Assembly: GCF_037126175.1 (NCBI RefSeq)
Contig: NZ_CP146986.1
Location: 5,084,501-5,148,500 of the forward strand
Length of the DNA: 64,000 nucleotides
Reading direction: 5' to 3'
Source of the DNA: Pseudomonas sp. RSB 5.4
GTDB lineage: Bacteria > Pseudomonadota > Gammaproteobacteria > Pseudomonadales > Pseudomonadaceae
The notes beneath the pieces are model-generated. The model was not told the origin of the DNA and made no database searches. It worked only from the letters and a program-made list of their open reading frames with translations. Below, in pieces: positions 54,373 through 63,275 of this stretch. A program made the position numbers and the translations under genes. Within the stretch, counting starts at the first letter, position 1. Each line of letters begins with the position of its first letter.

Positions 54373-55077
54373 ATGCTCCAACGCTTTTTGTGGAAACTGC
54401 TGCCCAAGTCGCAACGGTCCTTTCTGCTCGCGCGTCTGTCGGTGGTCGATCGGCAAGCGGTAAACAAGTCGATGTCGGCCAATCTGACCTTTCCAAAGGC
54501 TTTCGAGCAACGTTCCTGCCTGTTTATCCATGTCCCCAAATGTGCTGGCAGCAGCGTGTGCGAAGCCATGTTCGATGGCTGGCGGCCAGGACACCTGCCG
54601 TTGTATTGGTACGAAGAGCAATTCCCCGAGCAGTTTGCCGCTGCGTTCAAATTCGCGTTTGTTCGAGACCCGCTGGAGCGCGCCTATTCGGCCTACGCTT
54701 TTTTGCGCGGGAACGAGTTGGGCAGGCGTGATCAGCAGGCACAGCAACTGGTCAGGCAGTACCGGGATTTCGATGATTTTGTTGCACGCTGGCTACATCC
54801 CGAAACAATCACCCGACAATTGCACTTCGCCGCACAGACGGACTTCCTGACTGATTCGCTGGGCCGTCTGGCACTGGATTTCGTCGGTTATCAGGAGCAC
54901 CTGGAGCGGGACTTTCAACTGGTCTGCGAGCGATTGGGGATTGGCGGGCAACTGTCCCGCGTCAACTGTTCCCGGCAGCGTCAGTCGACGCCTGCCCGGG
55001 ACTTCTGTTCTCTACGGACCCGGCGACTGGTTCGACGGGCTTATCAGCGTGATTATGAGTTGCTCGGTTATGAATGA
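54373..55077 (+). CDS. Sulfotransferase (Sulfotransfer_2 type), PAPS-dependent
   Basis: 234-residue soluble protein. [18 protein letters not shown] (PKCAGSS about 54-60) is the 5'-phosphosulfate loop. [20 protein letters not shown] (about 96-115) is the 3'-phosphate site with the conserved Arg and Ser. This is the carbohydrate sulfotransferase pattern. It lies between msbA and hldE and overlaps the APS kinase gene that would supply its donor PAPS. The likely acceptor is an LPS core or other surface glycan, which is inference from position. A possible promoter lies at 54264-54292 (TTTACT, 17 bases, AATAAA). Confidence 0.82.
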   Translation: MLQRFLWKLLPKSQRSFLLARLSVVDRQAVNKSMSANLTFPKAFEQRSCLFIHVPKCAGSSVCEAMFDGWRPGHLPLYWYEEQFPEQFAAAFKFAFVRDPLERAYSAYAFLRGNELGRRDQQAQQLVRQYRDFDDFVARWLHPETITRQLHFAAQTDFLTDSLGRLALDFVGYQEHLERDFQLVCERLGIGGQLSRVNCSRQRQSTPARDFCSLRTRRLVRRAYQRDYELLGYE

Positions 55078-55690
55078 AGCATTGCATGCATCGCTATCGG
55101 CTTCGGCCATCAGCCCCTATGGCCTGGCGCTCTCCAACCAGGCTCGCGCCATGCTCAAGGGCCAAAGGCCCCTTTGCCTGTGGCTGACCGGTTTGTCCGG
55201 TGCGGGAAAATCTACGCTGGCCAATGCGCTGGAGTTGTCCCTGCACCCGCTCGGGCTGCATACCTTTTTGCTTGACGGCGATAACGTGCGCAACGGCTTG
55301 TGTCGGGATCTGGGGATGGGGGATGCGTGCCGTCGGGAAAATATCCGCCGCATGGCAGAAGTGGCGCGCTTGATGGTCGACGCCGGGTTGGTCGTGATCG
55401 TGGCGGCGATCTCGCCGTTTCGCGCGGAGCGAGAAGCAGCACGTGCGCTGTTCGCCGAGGGGGACTTTATCGAGGTGCATGTCAGTACTTCGTTCGACGT
55501 CTGTGCCCGTCGCGACCCGAAGGGCCTGTACCGGGCCGCGCGCGAGGGGCGAATCTCGAACTTCACGGGGATCGACAGTCCTTACGAAGCCCCTGATGCC
55601 GCCGAGTGTCGAATCGACACCGAAGATATCGAGTTATCCGCCGCCTGCCGGCAATTGGCTGCTCTTGTGGTCAAAAAACAAGCAAATTAA
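55070..55690 (+). CDS. cysC: Adenylylsulfate (APS) kinase
   Basis: Makes PAPS from APS and ATP. 206 residues, the length of a stand-alone Cys[21 protein letters not shown] (Walker A about 40-48), [16 protein letters not shown] (APS site) and [20 protein letters not shown] follow the family. Then [15 protein letters not shown] and [20 protein letters not shown] complete the set. ATG 55070 overlaps the sulfotransferase end by eight bases; ATG 55055 is an alternative. Pseudomonads assimilate sulfate through APS reductase, so a dedicated CysC beside a sulfotransferase is best read as donor supply. Confidence 0.92.
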   Translation: MNEALHASLSASAISPYGLALSNQARAMLKGQRPLCLWLTGLSGAGKSTLANALELSLHPLGLHTFLLDGDNVRNGLCRDLGMGDACRRENIRRMAEVARLMVDAGLVVIVAAISPFRAEREAARALFAEGDFIEVHVSTSFDVCARRDPKGLYRAAREGRISNFTGIDSPYEAPDAAECRIDTEDIELSAACRQLAALVVKKQAN

Positions 55691-55783
55691 ATAGCTGTTT
55701 CATCCTGTTGCAGGCTGCACTCAAGCCTGCGCCAACCCTGTGTTAATATCGCGCCCCTGTTCATTTTGTATGTGGGTTGCTCC

Positions 55784-57205
55784 ATGAAGTTGTCCATGCC
55801 GCGATTCGATCAAGCCCCAGTCTTGGTGGTCGGCGATGTCATGCTCGACCGTTACTGGCATGGTGGAACCTCACGGATTTCCCCTGAGGCACCGGTTCCG
55901 GTTGTAAAAGTCGAGCAAATCGAAGACCGCCCGGGCGGTGCTGCCAACGTTGCCTTGAACATTGCCGCGCTGGGCGCGCCGGCGTCGCTGGTCGGTGTGA
56001 CCGGTGACGACGAAGCCGCCGACAGCCTGAGCAACAGTCTCAAGGGCGCGGGCGTGCGTGCCCTGTTCCAGCGTATTGCGCATCAGCCGACCATCGTCAA
56101 GCTGCGGGTCATGAGCCGGCACCAGCAATTGCTGCGTATCGACTTCGAAGAACCGTTTGCCACCGATGCGCTGGCCTTGGCCTCGCAGGTCGATGATCTG
56201 CTCGAAGGCATCAAGGTGCTGGTGCTGTCGGACTACGGCAAAGGCGCGCTGAAGAATCATCAAGCCTTGATTCAGGCGGCACGTGCCAAAGGCATTCCGG
56301 TGCTGGCCGATCCCAAGGGCAAGGATTTTTCGATCTACCGTGGCGCCAGTCTGATCACGCCGAACCTCAGCGAATTCGAAGCCATCGTTGGCGGGTGCGC
56401 CGATGAGCACGAGCTGGTGAGCAAGGGCGCAGCCCTGATGCACGATCTCGAACTCGGCGCGCTGCTGGTCACTCGCGGTGAACACGGCATGACCCTGCTG
56501 CGCCCGGAGCATCCGGCGCTGCACTTGCCGGCCCGCGCCCGTGAAGTGTTCGACGTGACCGGTGCTGGCGACACAGTGATTTCGACCCTGGCGGCGGCGA
56601 TTGCTGCCGGTGAAGAACTGCCGCACGCGGTGGCGCTGGCCAACCTGGCGGCCGGCATCGTGGTCGGCAAGCTCGGTACTGCAGCGATCAGCGCCCCGGA
56701 ACTGCGCCGCGCGATTCAGCGTGAAGAAGGTTCGGAGCGTGGTGTTCTGGGGCTGGAGCAACTGGTGCTGGCAGTGGCCGATGCCCGTGCGCATAACGAG
56801 CGCATCGTCTTCACCAACGGCTGCTTCGACATTCTGCATGCCGGTCACGTGACCTACCTCGAACAGGCGCGCGCTCAGGGCGACCGTCTGATCGTGGCGA
56901 TCAACGATGACGCCTCGGTCAGCCGCCTGAAAGGGCCGGGACGCCCGATCAACAGTGTCGACCGGCGCATGGCGGTACTCGCCGGCCTCGGTGCGGTGGA
57001 CTGGGTGATCAGCTTCCCGGAAGGCACCCCGGAAAACCTGTTGCGCGAGGTCAAGCCGGATGTGCTGGTCAAGGGCGGTGATTACGGTATCGACCAGGTG
57101 GTCGGCGCCGATATCGTCAAGGCTTACGGCGGTACGGTGAAAGTGCTGGGTCTAGTGGAAAACAGCTCGACCACCGCGATCGTGGAAAAAATCCGCGGTA
57201 ACTGA
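55784..57205 (+). CDS. hldE: Bifunctional heptose-7-P kinase / heptose-1-P adenylyltransferase HldE
   Basis: Makes ADP-heptose for WaaC and WaaF. 473 residues. The ribokinase-like half (about 1-320) has RPGGAANVALNIAALG and DVTGAGDTVISTLAAAIAAG (catalytic Asp). The nucleotidyltransferase half (about 340-473) has FTNGCFDILHAGHVTYLEQA (HxGH). ATG at 55784 gives MKLSMPRFDQAPVLVVGDVM, the usual start. A weak promoter may be TCAAGC (55723) with TAATAT (55746). A terminator-like repeat follows. Confidence 0.96.
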   Translation: MKLSMPRFDQAPVLVVGDVMLDRYWHGGTSRISPEAPVPVVKVEQIEDRPGGAANVALNIAALGAPASLVGVTGDDEAADSLSNSLKGAGVRALFQRIAHQPTIVKLRVMSRHQQLLRIDFEEPFATDALALASQVDDLLEGIKVLVLSDYGKGALKNHQALIQAARAKGIPVLADPKGKDFSIYRGASLITPNLSEFEAIVGGCADEHELVSKGAALMHDLELGALLVTRGEHGMTLLRPEHPALHLPARAREVFDVTGAGDTVISTLAAAIAAGEELPHAVALANLAAGIVVGKLGTAAISAPELRRAIQREEGSERGVLGLEQLVLAVADARAHNERIVFTNGCFDILHAGHVTYLEQARAQGDRLIVAINDDASVSRLKGPGRPINSVDRRMAVLAGLGAVDWVISFPEGTPENLLREVKPDVLVKGGDYGIDQVVGADIVKAYGGTVKVLGLVENSSTTAIVEKIRGN

Positions 57206-57214
57206 TTCAAGCTA

Positions 57215-57290
57215 AAAAGATCGCCGCCTGCGACAGCTGCTACATTGGAATGCGTTTCCCTGTAGGAGCTGCCGCAGGCGGCGATCTTTT
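57215..57290. terminator. 30-bp inverted repeat, bidirectional terminator-like
   Basis: Arms at 57215-57244 and 57261-57290 match with about two changes (GATCGCCGCCTGCG core). They are bordered by A and T runs. It lies between convergent hldE and the next gene, and is of the same family as 18654-18730. Confidence 0.75.
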
Positions 57291-57295
57291 GCTTT

Positions 57296-58264
57296 TCAGG
57301 AACTGACTTTCTTGCGCGGTACGATCTTCTTCAGCAATTGCCTGGCCTTGCCGCGCAACCGCGCCAGTCCCGTGGGTTTCTCCGGCGGGGTCAGGCCTTG
57401 TTGGCGTAACCAGTCCTTCCAGCGAATCCGCTCGTCACGCACCAGCCAGCCATCCTGTCTGGCAAAGCTTTCGGCCAGATACAGACCGCGTGTGCCTGCC
57501 GGAGACAACTGACCTTTCTTCAAGGTATACAGCTCGGCCAGCGGTTCGCCGTCCTGCAACGGCATCAGGTACAGATCGGGGCGCTTGCGGTCCAGTCGCG
57601 CGACAAGCTGATCGCCTTCCAGTCGCTCATCGACGTGAAACAGGCTCAAGGATTTGACTTCCTTGGGCACCTCCAGGCGCAAGTCATAGATCAGTTGCAG
57701 CGATGCGGTCGGCAGATGCACGTAGGCCCGTGGCCGTTCGAGCAATTGCAGATTGGCGCAGCGCACCGGCCGCGCCGAACCGGATTGCGGCGTCAGGCGA
57801 AACGGCAGGGCCTCGCGGTAATGCAGGGCGGAGGAGTAGGGCGCGGGTAGCCAGGTGTCGTTGAAGCGTCCGCCGAGCCAGCCTTCCGGGGTTTCCAGCA
57901 GACACTCTTCGGCGATTTCCTGAATCGCCGTGTGCAACGGGATGTTCAGTTCTTGAGCAGGCACGTAACCGGAAATCAGCTTGAGCACCACATCGCCACG
58001 ATCCTGCCGACGCTGGCGCACCAGCACCCAGTAATCGCGATTCTGCCAATGCAGGGTCAGGCGCACCGAGACCCCGAGATTGGCCAGCTCCACCGCGAAG
58101 CGCTCGGCATCCGCCACGCTCACCGGTTTGCGCCGTTGCAGGGTCTGGGCGAAATTCAGCGGCATGCCGACGCTCTGATACGTCAGGCCTTCGGGCGTGG
58201 CCTCGACGAACAGCGGCAGTGTCTTGAAGTTGCTCGGGTTCTTTCTGATGAGCGTGCGCGGCAT
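57296..58264 (-). CDS. Conserved protein of unknown function (PA4993 type)
   Basis: 322-residue soluble protein, often labelled metal ABC transporter ATPase in Pseudomonas. I see no Walker motifs to support that label. Near residue 115-130 the sequence PLHTAIQEIAEECLLETPEG has a QEIAEE helix like the REUxEE of a Nudix box. Charged residues of that type are kept but the glycines are lost, so a degenerate Nudix fold is possible. The C-terminus is strongly basic (ARQLLKKIVPRKKVSS). AGGAG precedes ATG 58264. It may form a transcription unit with the two upstream genes on the same strand. Confidence 0.7.
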   Translation of the reverse strand: MPRTLIRKNPSNFKTLPLFVEATPEGLTYQSVGMPLNFAQTLQRRKPVSVADAERFAVELANLGVSVRLTLHWQNRDYWVLVRQRRQDRGDVVLKLISGYVPAQELNIPLHTAIQEIAEECLLETPEGWLGGRFNDTWLPAPYSSALHYREALPFRLTPQSGSARPVRCANLQLLERPRAYVHLPTASLQLIYDLRLEVPKEVKSLSLFHVDERLEGDQLVARLDRKRPDLYLMPLQDGEPLAELYTLKKGQLSPAGTRGLYLAESFARQDGWLVRDERIRWKDWLRQQGLTPPEKPTGLARLRGKARQLLKKIVPRKKVSS

Positions 58265-58295
58265 GTCGGCTCCTGCTTAAGGCCGCGGGGCGGCG

Positions 58296-59108
58296 TCAGT
58301 GACCACGAAGGACCTGGGCAACGGTCGCAACGTTGTGGGCGAGGTGCAGCGGATTGATCGTGCCGACAATAGCACTGGCCACGCCGGGCTGTTGGAACAA
58401 CAACTCGAAGCTGGCGCGCACCGGATCCACGCCCGGACTCAGGCACACATGGCCGCTGGCCAGGGCTTTTTTCACCAGAATGGCTTTGCCGTGGGCAGCA
58501 GCATAGTCAATGACTGCCTTCTCGTTCTGTTCGTTCAGATTGTAGGTGACCATCGCGCAGTCCCCTTGCTCCAGTGCCTTGAGTCCGCCCTCGACCGTTT
58601 TGCCGGAGAAGCCGAAGCCGCGAATCTTGCCCTCGGCCTTGAGTGCGGCGAGGGTGGCGTAGACCTCTTCGTGCTCAAGGATCGCCAGGTCGTTGCCGTC
58701 GGAGTGCACCAGCACCAGGTCGATAAAATCGGTTTCAAGACGTTGCAGGCTGCGCTCGACCGACATCCGCGTATGCGCCGCACTGAAGTCATGGCGCGAC
58801 AGGCCGTCGGCAAACTCTTCACCGACCTTGCTGACGATTACCCAATCCTGCCGCTGGCCGCGCAACAACGGGCCGAGGCGTTCTTCGCTGCGACCGTAGG
58901 CCGGGGCGGTGTCGATCAGGTTGATGCCCAGCCCTTTGGCCTGATTGAGCAGCATGCGTGCCGCGTCATCGTCGGGGATCTGGAAGCCGTTGGGGTATTT
59001 CACCCCTTGGTCGCGGCCGAGTTTGACCGTGCCCAGGCCCAGCGGTGAAACCATCAGACCGGTGCTGCCCAGTGGACGATGCAGCTCGTGCAGGGTCGCG
59101 ATGCTCAT
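58296..59108 (-). CDS. Aldo/keto reductase
   Basis: 270-residue NADPH-dependent oxidoreductase, TIM-barrel family. LGLGTVKLGRDQG, INLIDTAPAYGRSEERLG (catalytic Asp/Tyr), VSKVG (Lys), LETDFIDLVLVHSDGND (His) and GFSGKTVEGG are visible in the family's order. The substrate is unknown. ATG 59108 overlaps the stop of the upstream FAD gene as ATGA, so the two are coupled; the longer frame reaching back into that gene is discarded. PA4992 position. Confidence 0.9.
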   Translation of the reverse strand: MSIATLHELHRPLGSTGLMVSPLGLGTVKLGRDQGVKYPNGFQIPDDDAARMLLNQAKGLGINLIDTAPAYGRSEERLGPLLRGQRQDWVIVSKVGEEFADGLSRHDFSAAHTRMSVERSLQRLETDFIDLVLVHSDGNDLAILEHEEVYATLAALKAEGKIRGFGFSGKTVEGGLKALEQGDCAMVTYNLNEQNEKAVIDYAAAHGKAILVKKALASGHVCLSPGVDPVRASFELLFQQPGVASAIVGTINPLHLAHNVATVAQVLRGH

Positions 59109-60280
59109 GGCAACAATTGCTCCCAGGCCGGTACGCCCATCGGTGGTTTTGGCAATGCCGGCAACGGCTCGGTCGGTTGCGGCTGGATGCCGTCGCGCTG
59201 CAGCGAGGCAATAACGCGGTCGGCGAAGTCTGGCGCCAGTGCCAGTTTGGTCGGCCAGCCCACCAGCAGGCGACCCTGCTCGGCGAGGAAGGCGTTGTCC
59301 GGACGGCTCAAGCCAGTTTGCAGCGGCTCGGCGCGATCCACGCGCAAGGTCGCCCATTGCACCTGGCTCAGGTCGATCCATGGCAGCAACTGGCCGAGTT
59401 CTTTCTGCGCGGTGGCGATTTGCTCGGCCGGCTCGCGGGCCACGCCATCGCTTTCGGCAATGTCGCCGCCCAGGTACCAGACCCAGTTGCCATCAGCAGC
59501 CGGGTGAGTGGTGACGGTGATGCGCGGCTTGGTGCCACCGCCCAGACAATGGGCGTACAGCGGCTTCAGGCTCGGGCCCTTGGCGATGATCATATGCAGC
59601 GGCCGGCGTTGCATCGCCGGTTGGGTCAGGCCCAGGTCTTCCAGCAATCGGGCGGTACCGGCACCGGCACTGAGGACGATGCGCTGGGCGCGAATCTCGC
59701 GGCCGTCAACCTTCAGGCCGACCAGTACACCCGCTTCCAGCAGCGGCTCGATGGTTTGTCCGGCGAGCAGACCGTCACCGGCCAGATCGGCCAGGCGCTG
59801 AATCAGGCTTGGCACGTCGACTACCAGTTCCGCGAGGCGATAGACCTTGCCCTTGAAGCGCTTGTCTTGCAGGGCCGGCGGCAGTTGATCGCCCTTGACC
59901 TGATCGACCCGGCCACGCACGGCCTTGCTGGCGAAGAAACTGGTGAGGTTGCCGGCGAGTGTGCCGGGCGACCACAGGTAATGCGCTTCGGACAGCAGGC
60001 GCACGCCGGACAGATCCAGCTCGCCATTGCCGGCCAGCGCTTCACGCCAGCGGCGCGGCATGTCGGCGATGGCTTCCGAGGCACCGGTCAGCGCACCGTG
60101 CAACGCATACTTGGCGCCGCCGTGGATGATGCCCTGGGACTTCACACTCTGCCCGCCGCCGAGGCTGGCGCTTTCCACCAGCACGGTCGAAAAACCCTGG
60201 CGGCGCAGACGCGCATTCAGCCAGAGGCCGGCGACACCAGCGCCGACAATCAGAACGTCGGTGGAAATAACGGATGGCAT
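59105..60280 (-). CDS. FAD-dependent oxidoreductase (DAO family, PA4991 type)
   Basis: 391 residues. VLIVGAGVAGLWLNARLRRQ (about 9-28) is the N-terminal Rossmann FAD site. QRIVLSAGAGTARLLEDLGL (about 205) is the second FAD contact, and GRLLVGWPTKLALAP is near the C-terminus. The fold is that of glycerol-3-phosphate dehydrogenase and D-amino acid oxidase relatives; the substrate is unknown. It overlaps the aldo/keto reductase gene downstream, suggesting linked redox steps. Confidence 0.87.
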   Translation of the reverse strand: MPSVISTDVLIVGAGVAGLWLNARLRRQGFSTVLVESASLGGGQSVKSQGIIHGGAKYALHGALTGASEAIADMPRRWREALAGNGELDLSGVRLLSEAHYLWSPGTLAGNLTSFFASKAVRGRVDQVKGDQLPPALQDKRFKGKVYRLAELVVDVPSLIQRLADLAGDGLLAGQTIEPLLEAGVLVGLKVDGREIRAQRIVLSAGAGTARLLEDLGLTQPAMQRRPLHMIIAKGPSLKPLYAHCLGGGTKPRITVTTHPAADGNWVWYLGGDIAESDGVAREPAEQIATAQKELGQLLPWIDLSQVQWATLRVDRAEPLQTGLSRPDNAFLAEQGRLLVGWPTKLALAPDFADRVIASLQRDGIQPQPTEPLPALPKPPMGVPAWEQLLP

Positions 60281-60374
60281 GCAGCGACCTCAGTGTTCAA
60301 GACGAGGGCGCAGTATACAGACTCGGGAAAGCGGGGGATTTGTCGATGATCAACAGGGCAGATGCAAAACCAAA

Positions 60375-60464
60375 TGTGGGAGCGGGCTTGCTCGCGAATG
60401 CGCTGTGTCAGTTAGCAGAAATGTTGTCTGATACAGCGCATTCGCGAGCAAGCCCGCTCCCACA
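60375..60464. repeat. REP pair
   Basis: TGTGGGAGCGGGCTTGCTCG and its inverse, with the extra inner symmetry GCGCTGTGTCA / TGATACAGCGC. It occupies the gap between the SMR exporter gene end and the FAD oxidoreductase start. Confidence 0.9.
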
Positions 60465-60484
60465 GGGATTTGCGTTACTGCAAA

Positions 60485-60817
60485 TCAGTGACCGGCAGTT
60501 TTCGAGAACAGTTGGATGACCACCACGCCGAGCACGATCAACGCCATTCCGAGCATCGCCGGCACATCCAGCTTCTGCCCATAAATGAACAGCGCCGCGA
60601 CGCTGACCATCACGATGCCCATACCGGCCCACACGGCGTAGGCAACACCCACTGGCACAGTGCGCACCACCAGCGTCAGCATCCAGAAAGCGATCCCGTA
60701 GCCGACGATGACCAGGATCAGCGGCAGCGGGGTGCTCAAGCCTTTGACCGCTTTCATCGAAACGGTGGCGATCACTTCGGCGCAGATGGCGATAGCCAGG
60801 AAGGCGTAGGCGTTCAT
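60485..60817 (-). CDS. emrE: Small multidrug resistance (SMR) exporter
   Basis: 110-residue proton-coupled exporter with four membrane helices. The essential Glu is residue 14 in AICAEVIATVSMKAVKG. WAGMGIVMVSVAALFIYGQK and GVAYAVWAG are the family's third-helix signature. GXG-type sequence suggests the EmrE quaternary-compound subgroup, but guanidinium export cannot be ruled out. AGGATC precedes ATG 60817. It is divergent from a LysR regulator with a palindrome between. Confidence 0.92.
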   Translation of the reverse strand: MNAYAFLAIAICAEVIATVSMKAVKGLSTPLPLILVIVGYGIAFWMLTLVVRTVPVGVAYAVWAGMGIVMVSVAALFIYGQKLDVPAMLGMALIVLGVVVIQLFSKTAGH

Positions 60818-60871
60818 GTGTAGATCCTCATGTAAAACGTTGCTTGCTGAGGCGGCATTCTAGTCGCTCGC

Positions 60872-60899
60872 CAGATGGGGTAAAGTCATTACCTATCTG
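60872..60899. promoter_or_regulatory. Palindrome between the SMR exporter and LysR genes
   Basis: CAGATGGGGTAA and TTACCTATCTG form an imperfect dyad around AGTCA. It lies 55 bases before the exporter start and 21 before the regulator start, as expected for a LysR regulator acting on both divergent genes. Confidence 0.5.
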
Positions 60900-60919
60900 T
60901 TTTAAAGATGGGCTGCAGC

Positions 60920-61822
60920 ATGAATACTCAGTGGAATCTCGATCAACTGCGCGCCTTCGTCAGCGTCGCCGAGCAACGCTCGTTCTCCGCCGTGGCGCGC
61001 CAGCAGCGCAAGGCGCAGTCGGCGATCAGCAGCGCCATCGCCATGTTGGAGGACGATTTGGGTGTCAGCCTGTTCGAGCGTAGCAGTGGTCGCCAGCCCC
61101 GGCTCACCGAAGCGGGGGAAGCACTTCTCGAAGAGGCGCGCGAAGTGTTGCGTCAATGCGAGCGTCTGAACGGTCGGGCGATGGCGATGATGTGCGGCCA
61201 GGAAGCGCAGTTGCGCGTGGCTCAGGATGAAGCGATGCCCTATCAGGCACTGGTAGAAAGCTTCGATGCGCTGGCCGAGCAATTTCCCAGTCTCGAAGTG
61301 CAACTGACCAGCGCCGCCCAGGGTGAAGTCGCCCGCAAACTGGTCGAGCGCCGTGCCGATCTGGGCCTGCTGTTCTATCACGATGAAATCCCCGAAGCGC
61401 TGGAACGACGGGTATTGGGCCGGGTAGAAATGGTCACCGTCTGCGGCATCAATCATCCGCTGGCGACGCAGTCCTACGTCACCTGCCAGCAACTGGCGCA
61501 GCATCGGCAATTGCTGATGTCGACGCAGACCAGCGTCTACCCCGGCAACGAACCGGCCAGCCCGCAAGTGTGGCGCGCCGACAGTTTCTATGTGATGGCC
61601 GAATGGCTGGTGCGCGATCTCGGTTGGGCGTGGCTGCCCCGGCATGTGGTGCAGTACTCGGCCTATCAGGGTTTGATGGTTGAACTGGACAGCGAATGGA
61701 CCCCGCCGGCCTTGGTGGTGGAACTGGTCTGGCGCCGGGATGAACCCCTGGGGCCTGCGGCGCGCTGGCTGGCCGAACGTTTTGCCGTGCACTTGCGGGC
61801 GATTGGCGACAAAAGTCGATAA
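60920..61822 (+). CDS. LysR-family transcriptional regulator (PA4989 type)
   Basis: 300 residues. The winged helix-turn-helix is in residues 1-60 (LDQLRAFVSVAEQRSFSAVA, then AQSAISSAIAMLEDDLGVSL). A periplasmic-binding-protein-like effector domain (about 92-295) follows. ATG 60920 gives the usual N-terminus. Divergent from the SMR exporter gene and separated by a dyad, so it probably controls it. It may also affect waaA, 11 bases downstream and probably on the same transcript. The effector is unknown. Confidence 0.9.
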   Translation: MNTQWNLDQLRAFVSVAEQRSFSAVARQQRKAQSAISSAIAMLEDDLGVSLFERSSGRQPRLTEAGEALLEEAREVLRQCERLNGRAMAMMCGQEAQLRVAQDEAMPYQALVESFDALAEQFPSLEVQLTSAAQGEVARKLVERRADLGLLFYHDEIPEALERRVLGRVEMVTVCGINHPLATQSYVTCQQLAQHRQLLMSTQTSVYPGNEPASPQVWRADSFYVMAEWLVRDLGWAWLPRHVVQYSAYQGLMVELDSEWTPPALVVELVWRRDEPLGPAARWLAERFAVHLRAIGDKSR

Positions 61823-61833
61823 ACTCCGCCGCC

Positions 61834-63108
61834 ATGAATAGAACTCTCTACACCGCGCTGTTTTACCTGGGGCTGCCATTGGTGGCGATTCGGCTGTGGC
61901 TGCGCTCGCGCAAGGCCCCGGCGTATGCCAAACGGATTGGCGAGCGCTTCTCCTACGGGATGCCACCACTGCAACCCGGCGGGATCTGGGTGCACGCAGT
62001 GTCGGTGGGCGAAAGCATCGCTGCTGCGCCGATGATTCGCGCTTTGCTGCAACGTTATCCGCAGCTGCCGATCACCGTGACCTGCATGACCCCGACCGGA
62101 TCGGAACGGATTCAGGCATTGTTCGCCAACGAGCCGCGTATCCAGCATTGCTATCTGCCCTATGACTTGCCGTGCGCAGCGGCGCGTTTTCTTGATCACG
62201 CCAAACCGAAACTCGCGGTGATCATGGAAACCGAACTGTGGCCCAACCACATCCATCAGTGCGCCAAACGCGGGATCCCGGTGGCGCTGGCCAATGGTCG
62301 ACTGTCCGAGCGCTCGGCCCGGGGTTATGGCCGTTTCAGCAAGCTGACCGCGCCGATGCTTGCGGAGATGAGTTTTTTTGCGGTGCAGACCGAGGCTGAA
62401 GCCCAGCGCTTCCGTGATCTGGGCGCGCGCCCGCAGACGGTTGAAGTCACCGGTTCGATCAAGTTCGATCTGACCATCGACCCGCAACTGCTGCAACGTG
62501 CCGCTGAGCTGCGCGGACAATGGCAAGCGCTGGAGCGCCCGGTATGGATCGCCGCCAGCACCCACGAAGGCGAAGACGAGGTCGTGCTCGACGCCCATCG
62601 TCGGCTGCTGGCGAACTACCCGAATGCGCTGCTGATTCTGGTGCCGCGCCATCCCGAACGCTTCAACTCGGTGTTCGAGCTGTGCCAGCGTGAAGGCTTT
62701 GCCACGGTGCGCCGTTCGAGTGGTGCCAATGTCGAGGCGAACACTTCAGTGCTGCTCGGCGACACCATGGGCGAGTTGCTGTTTCTCTACGCGTTGGCTG
62801 ACAGCGCTTTCGTTGGCGGCAGCCTGGTGCCGAACGGTGGGCACAATCTGCTGGAGCCGGCTGCACTGGCCAAACCGGTGATCAGTGGCCCGCACCTGTT
62901 CAACTTCCTCGACATCGCCGCGCAATTGCGCGAAGCCGGGGCGTTGGCCGAAGTGGATGATGCCGAAGGGCTGGCGGTGGCAGTGCAGCGCCTGTTCGAG
63001 TTGCCCCGCGATGCGCAACGCATGGCCGAGGCCGGGCTGGCGGTGATGCGCCGTAATCAGGGAGCGTTGCAGCGGTTGCTGGATGGGCTGGGCAGGTTGA
63101 TCAAATAG
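61834..63108 (+). CDS. waaA: Kdo transferase WaaA (KdtA)
   Basis: Adds the Kdo residues to lipid IVA or lipid A precursor at the inner face of the inner membrane. 424 residues, family GT30. An N-terminal membrane anchor (TALFYLGLPLVAIRLWL) precedes IWVHAVSVGESIAAAPMIRA, where the catalytic Glu is residue 60. METELWPNHI and GSLVPNGGHNLLEPAALAKP (CMP-Kdo site) follow. It sits 11 bases after the LysR gene and completes the inner-core set of this region. Confidence 0.96.
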   Translation: MNRTLYTALFYLGLPLVAIRLWLRSRKAPAYAKRIGERFSYGMPPLQPGGIWVHAVSVGESIAAAPMIRALLQRYPQLPITVTCMTPTGSERIQALFANEPRIQHCYLPYDLPCAAARFLDHAKPKLAVIMETELWPNHIHQCAKRGIPVALANGRLSERSARGYGRFSKLTAPMLAEMSFFAVQTEAEAQRFRDLGARPQTVEVTGSIKFDLTIDPQLLQRAAELRGQWQALERPVWIAASTHEGEDEVVLDAHRRLLANYPNALLILVPRHPERFNSVFELCQREGFATVRRSSGANVEANTSVLLGDTMGELLFLYALADSAFVGGSLVPNGGHNLLEPAALAKPVISGPHLFNFLDIAAQLREAGALAEVDDAEGLAVAVQRLFELPRDAQRMAEAGLAVMRRNQGALQRLLDGLGRLIK

Positions 63109-63125
63109 TCGCTTGGAACATTTAT

Positions 63126-63258
63126 TGTGGCGAGGGGATTCATCCCCGATCGGCTGCGCAGCAGTCGTTAACCCTGCTTGCCATATCTGACTGAGTCACC
63201 GCGGTGAATGGTTTTGGGGCTGCTACGCACCCCATCGGGGATAAATCCCCTCGCCACA
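63126..63258. repeat. REP-like long inverted repeat, second copy (TGTGGCGAGGGGAT type)
   Basis: Outer arms TGTGGCGAGGGGATTCATCC and its inverse near 63239-63258. Inner partial symmetry includes CCCCATCGGGG. Same family as 556-687. It lies between convergent waaA and tolC. Confidence 0.85.
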
Positions 63259-63275
63259 GGGGATTTCCAGATTGT

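Noticed and set aside
60818..60871. Guanidine riboswitch before the SMR exporter
   Set aside because: No paired ACGR-loop hairpins are seen; a LysR-type dyad explains the spacer better.
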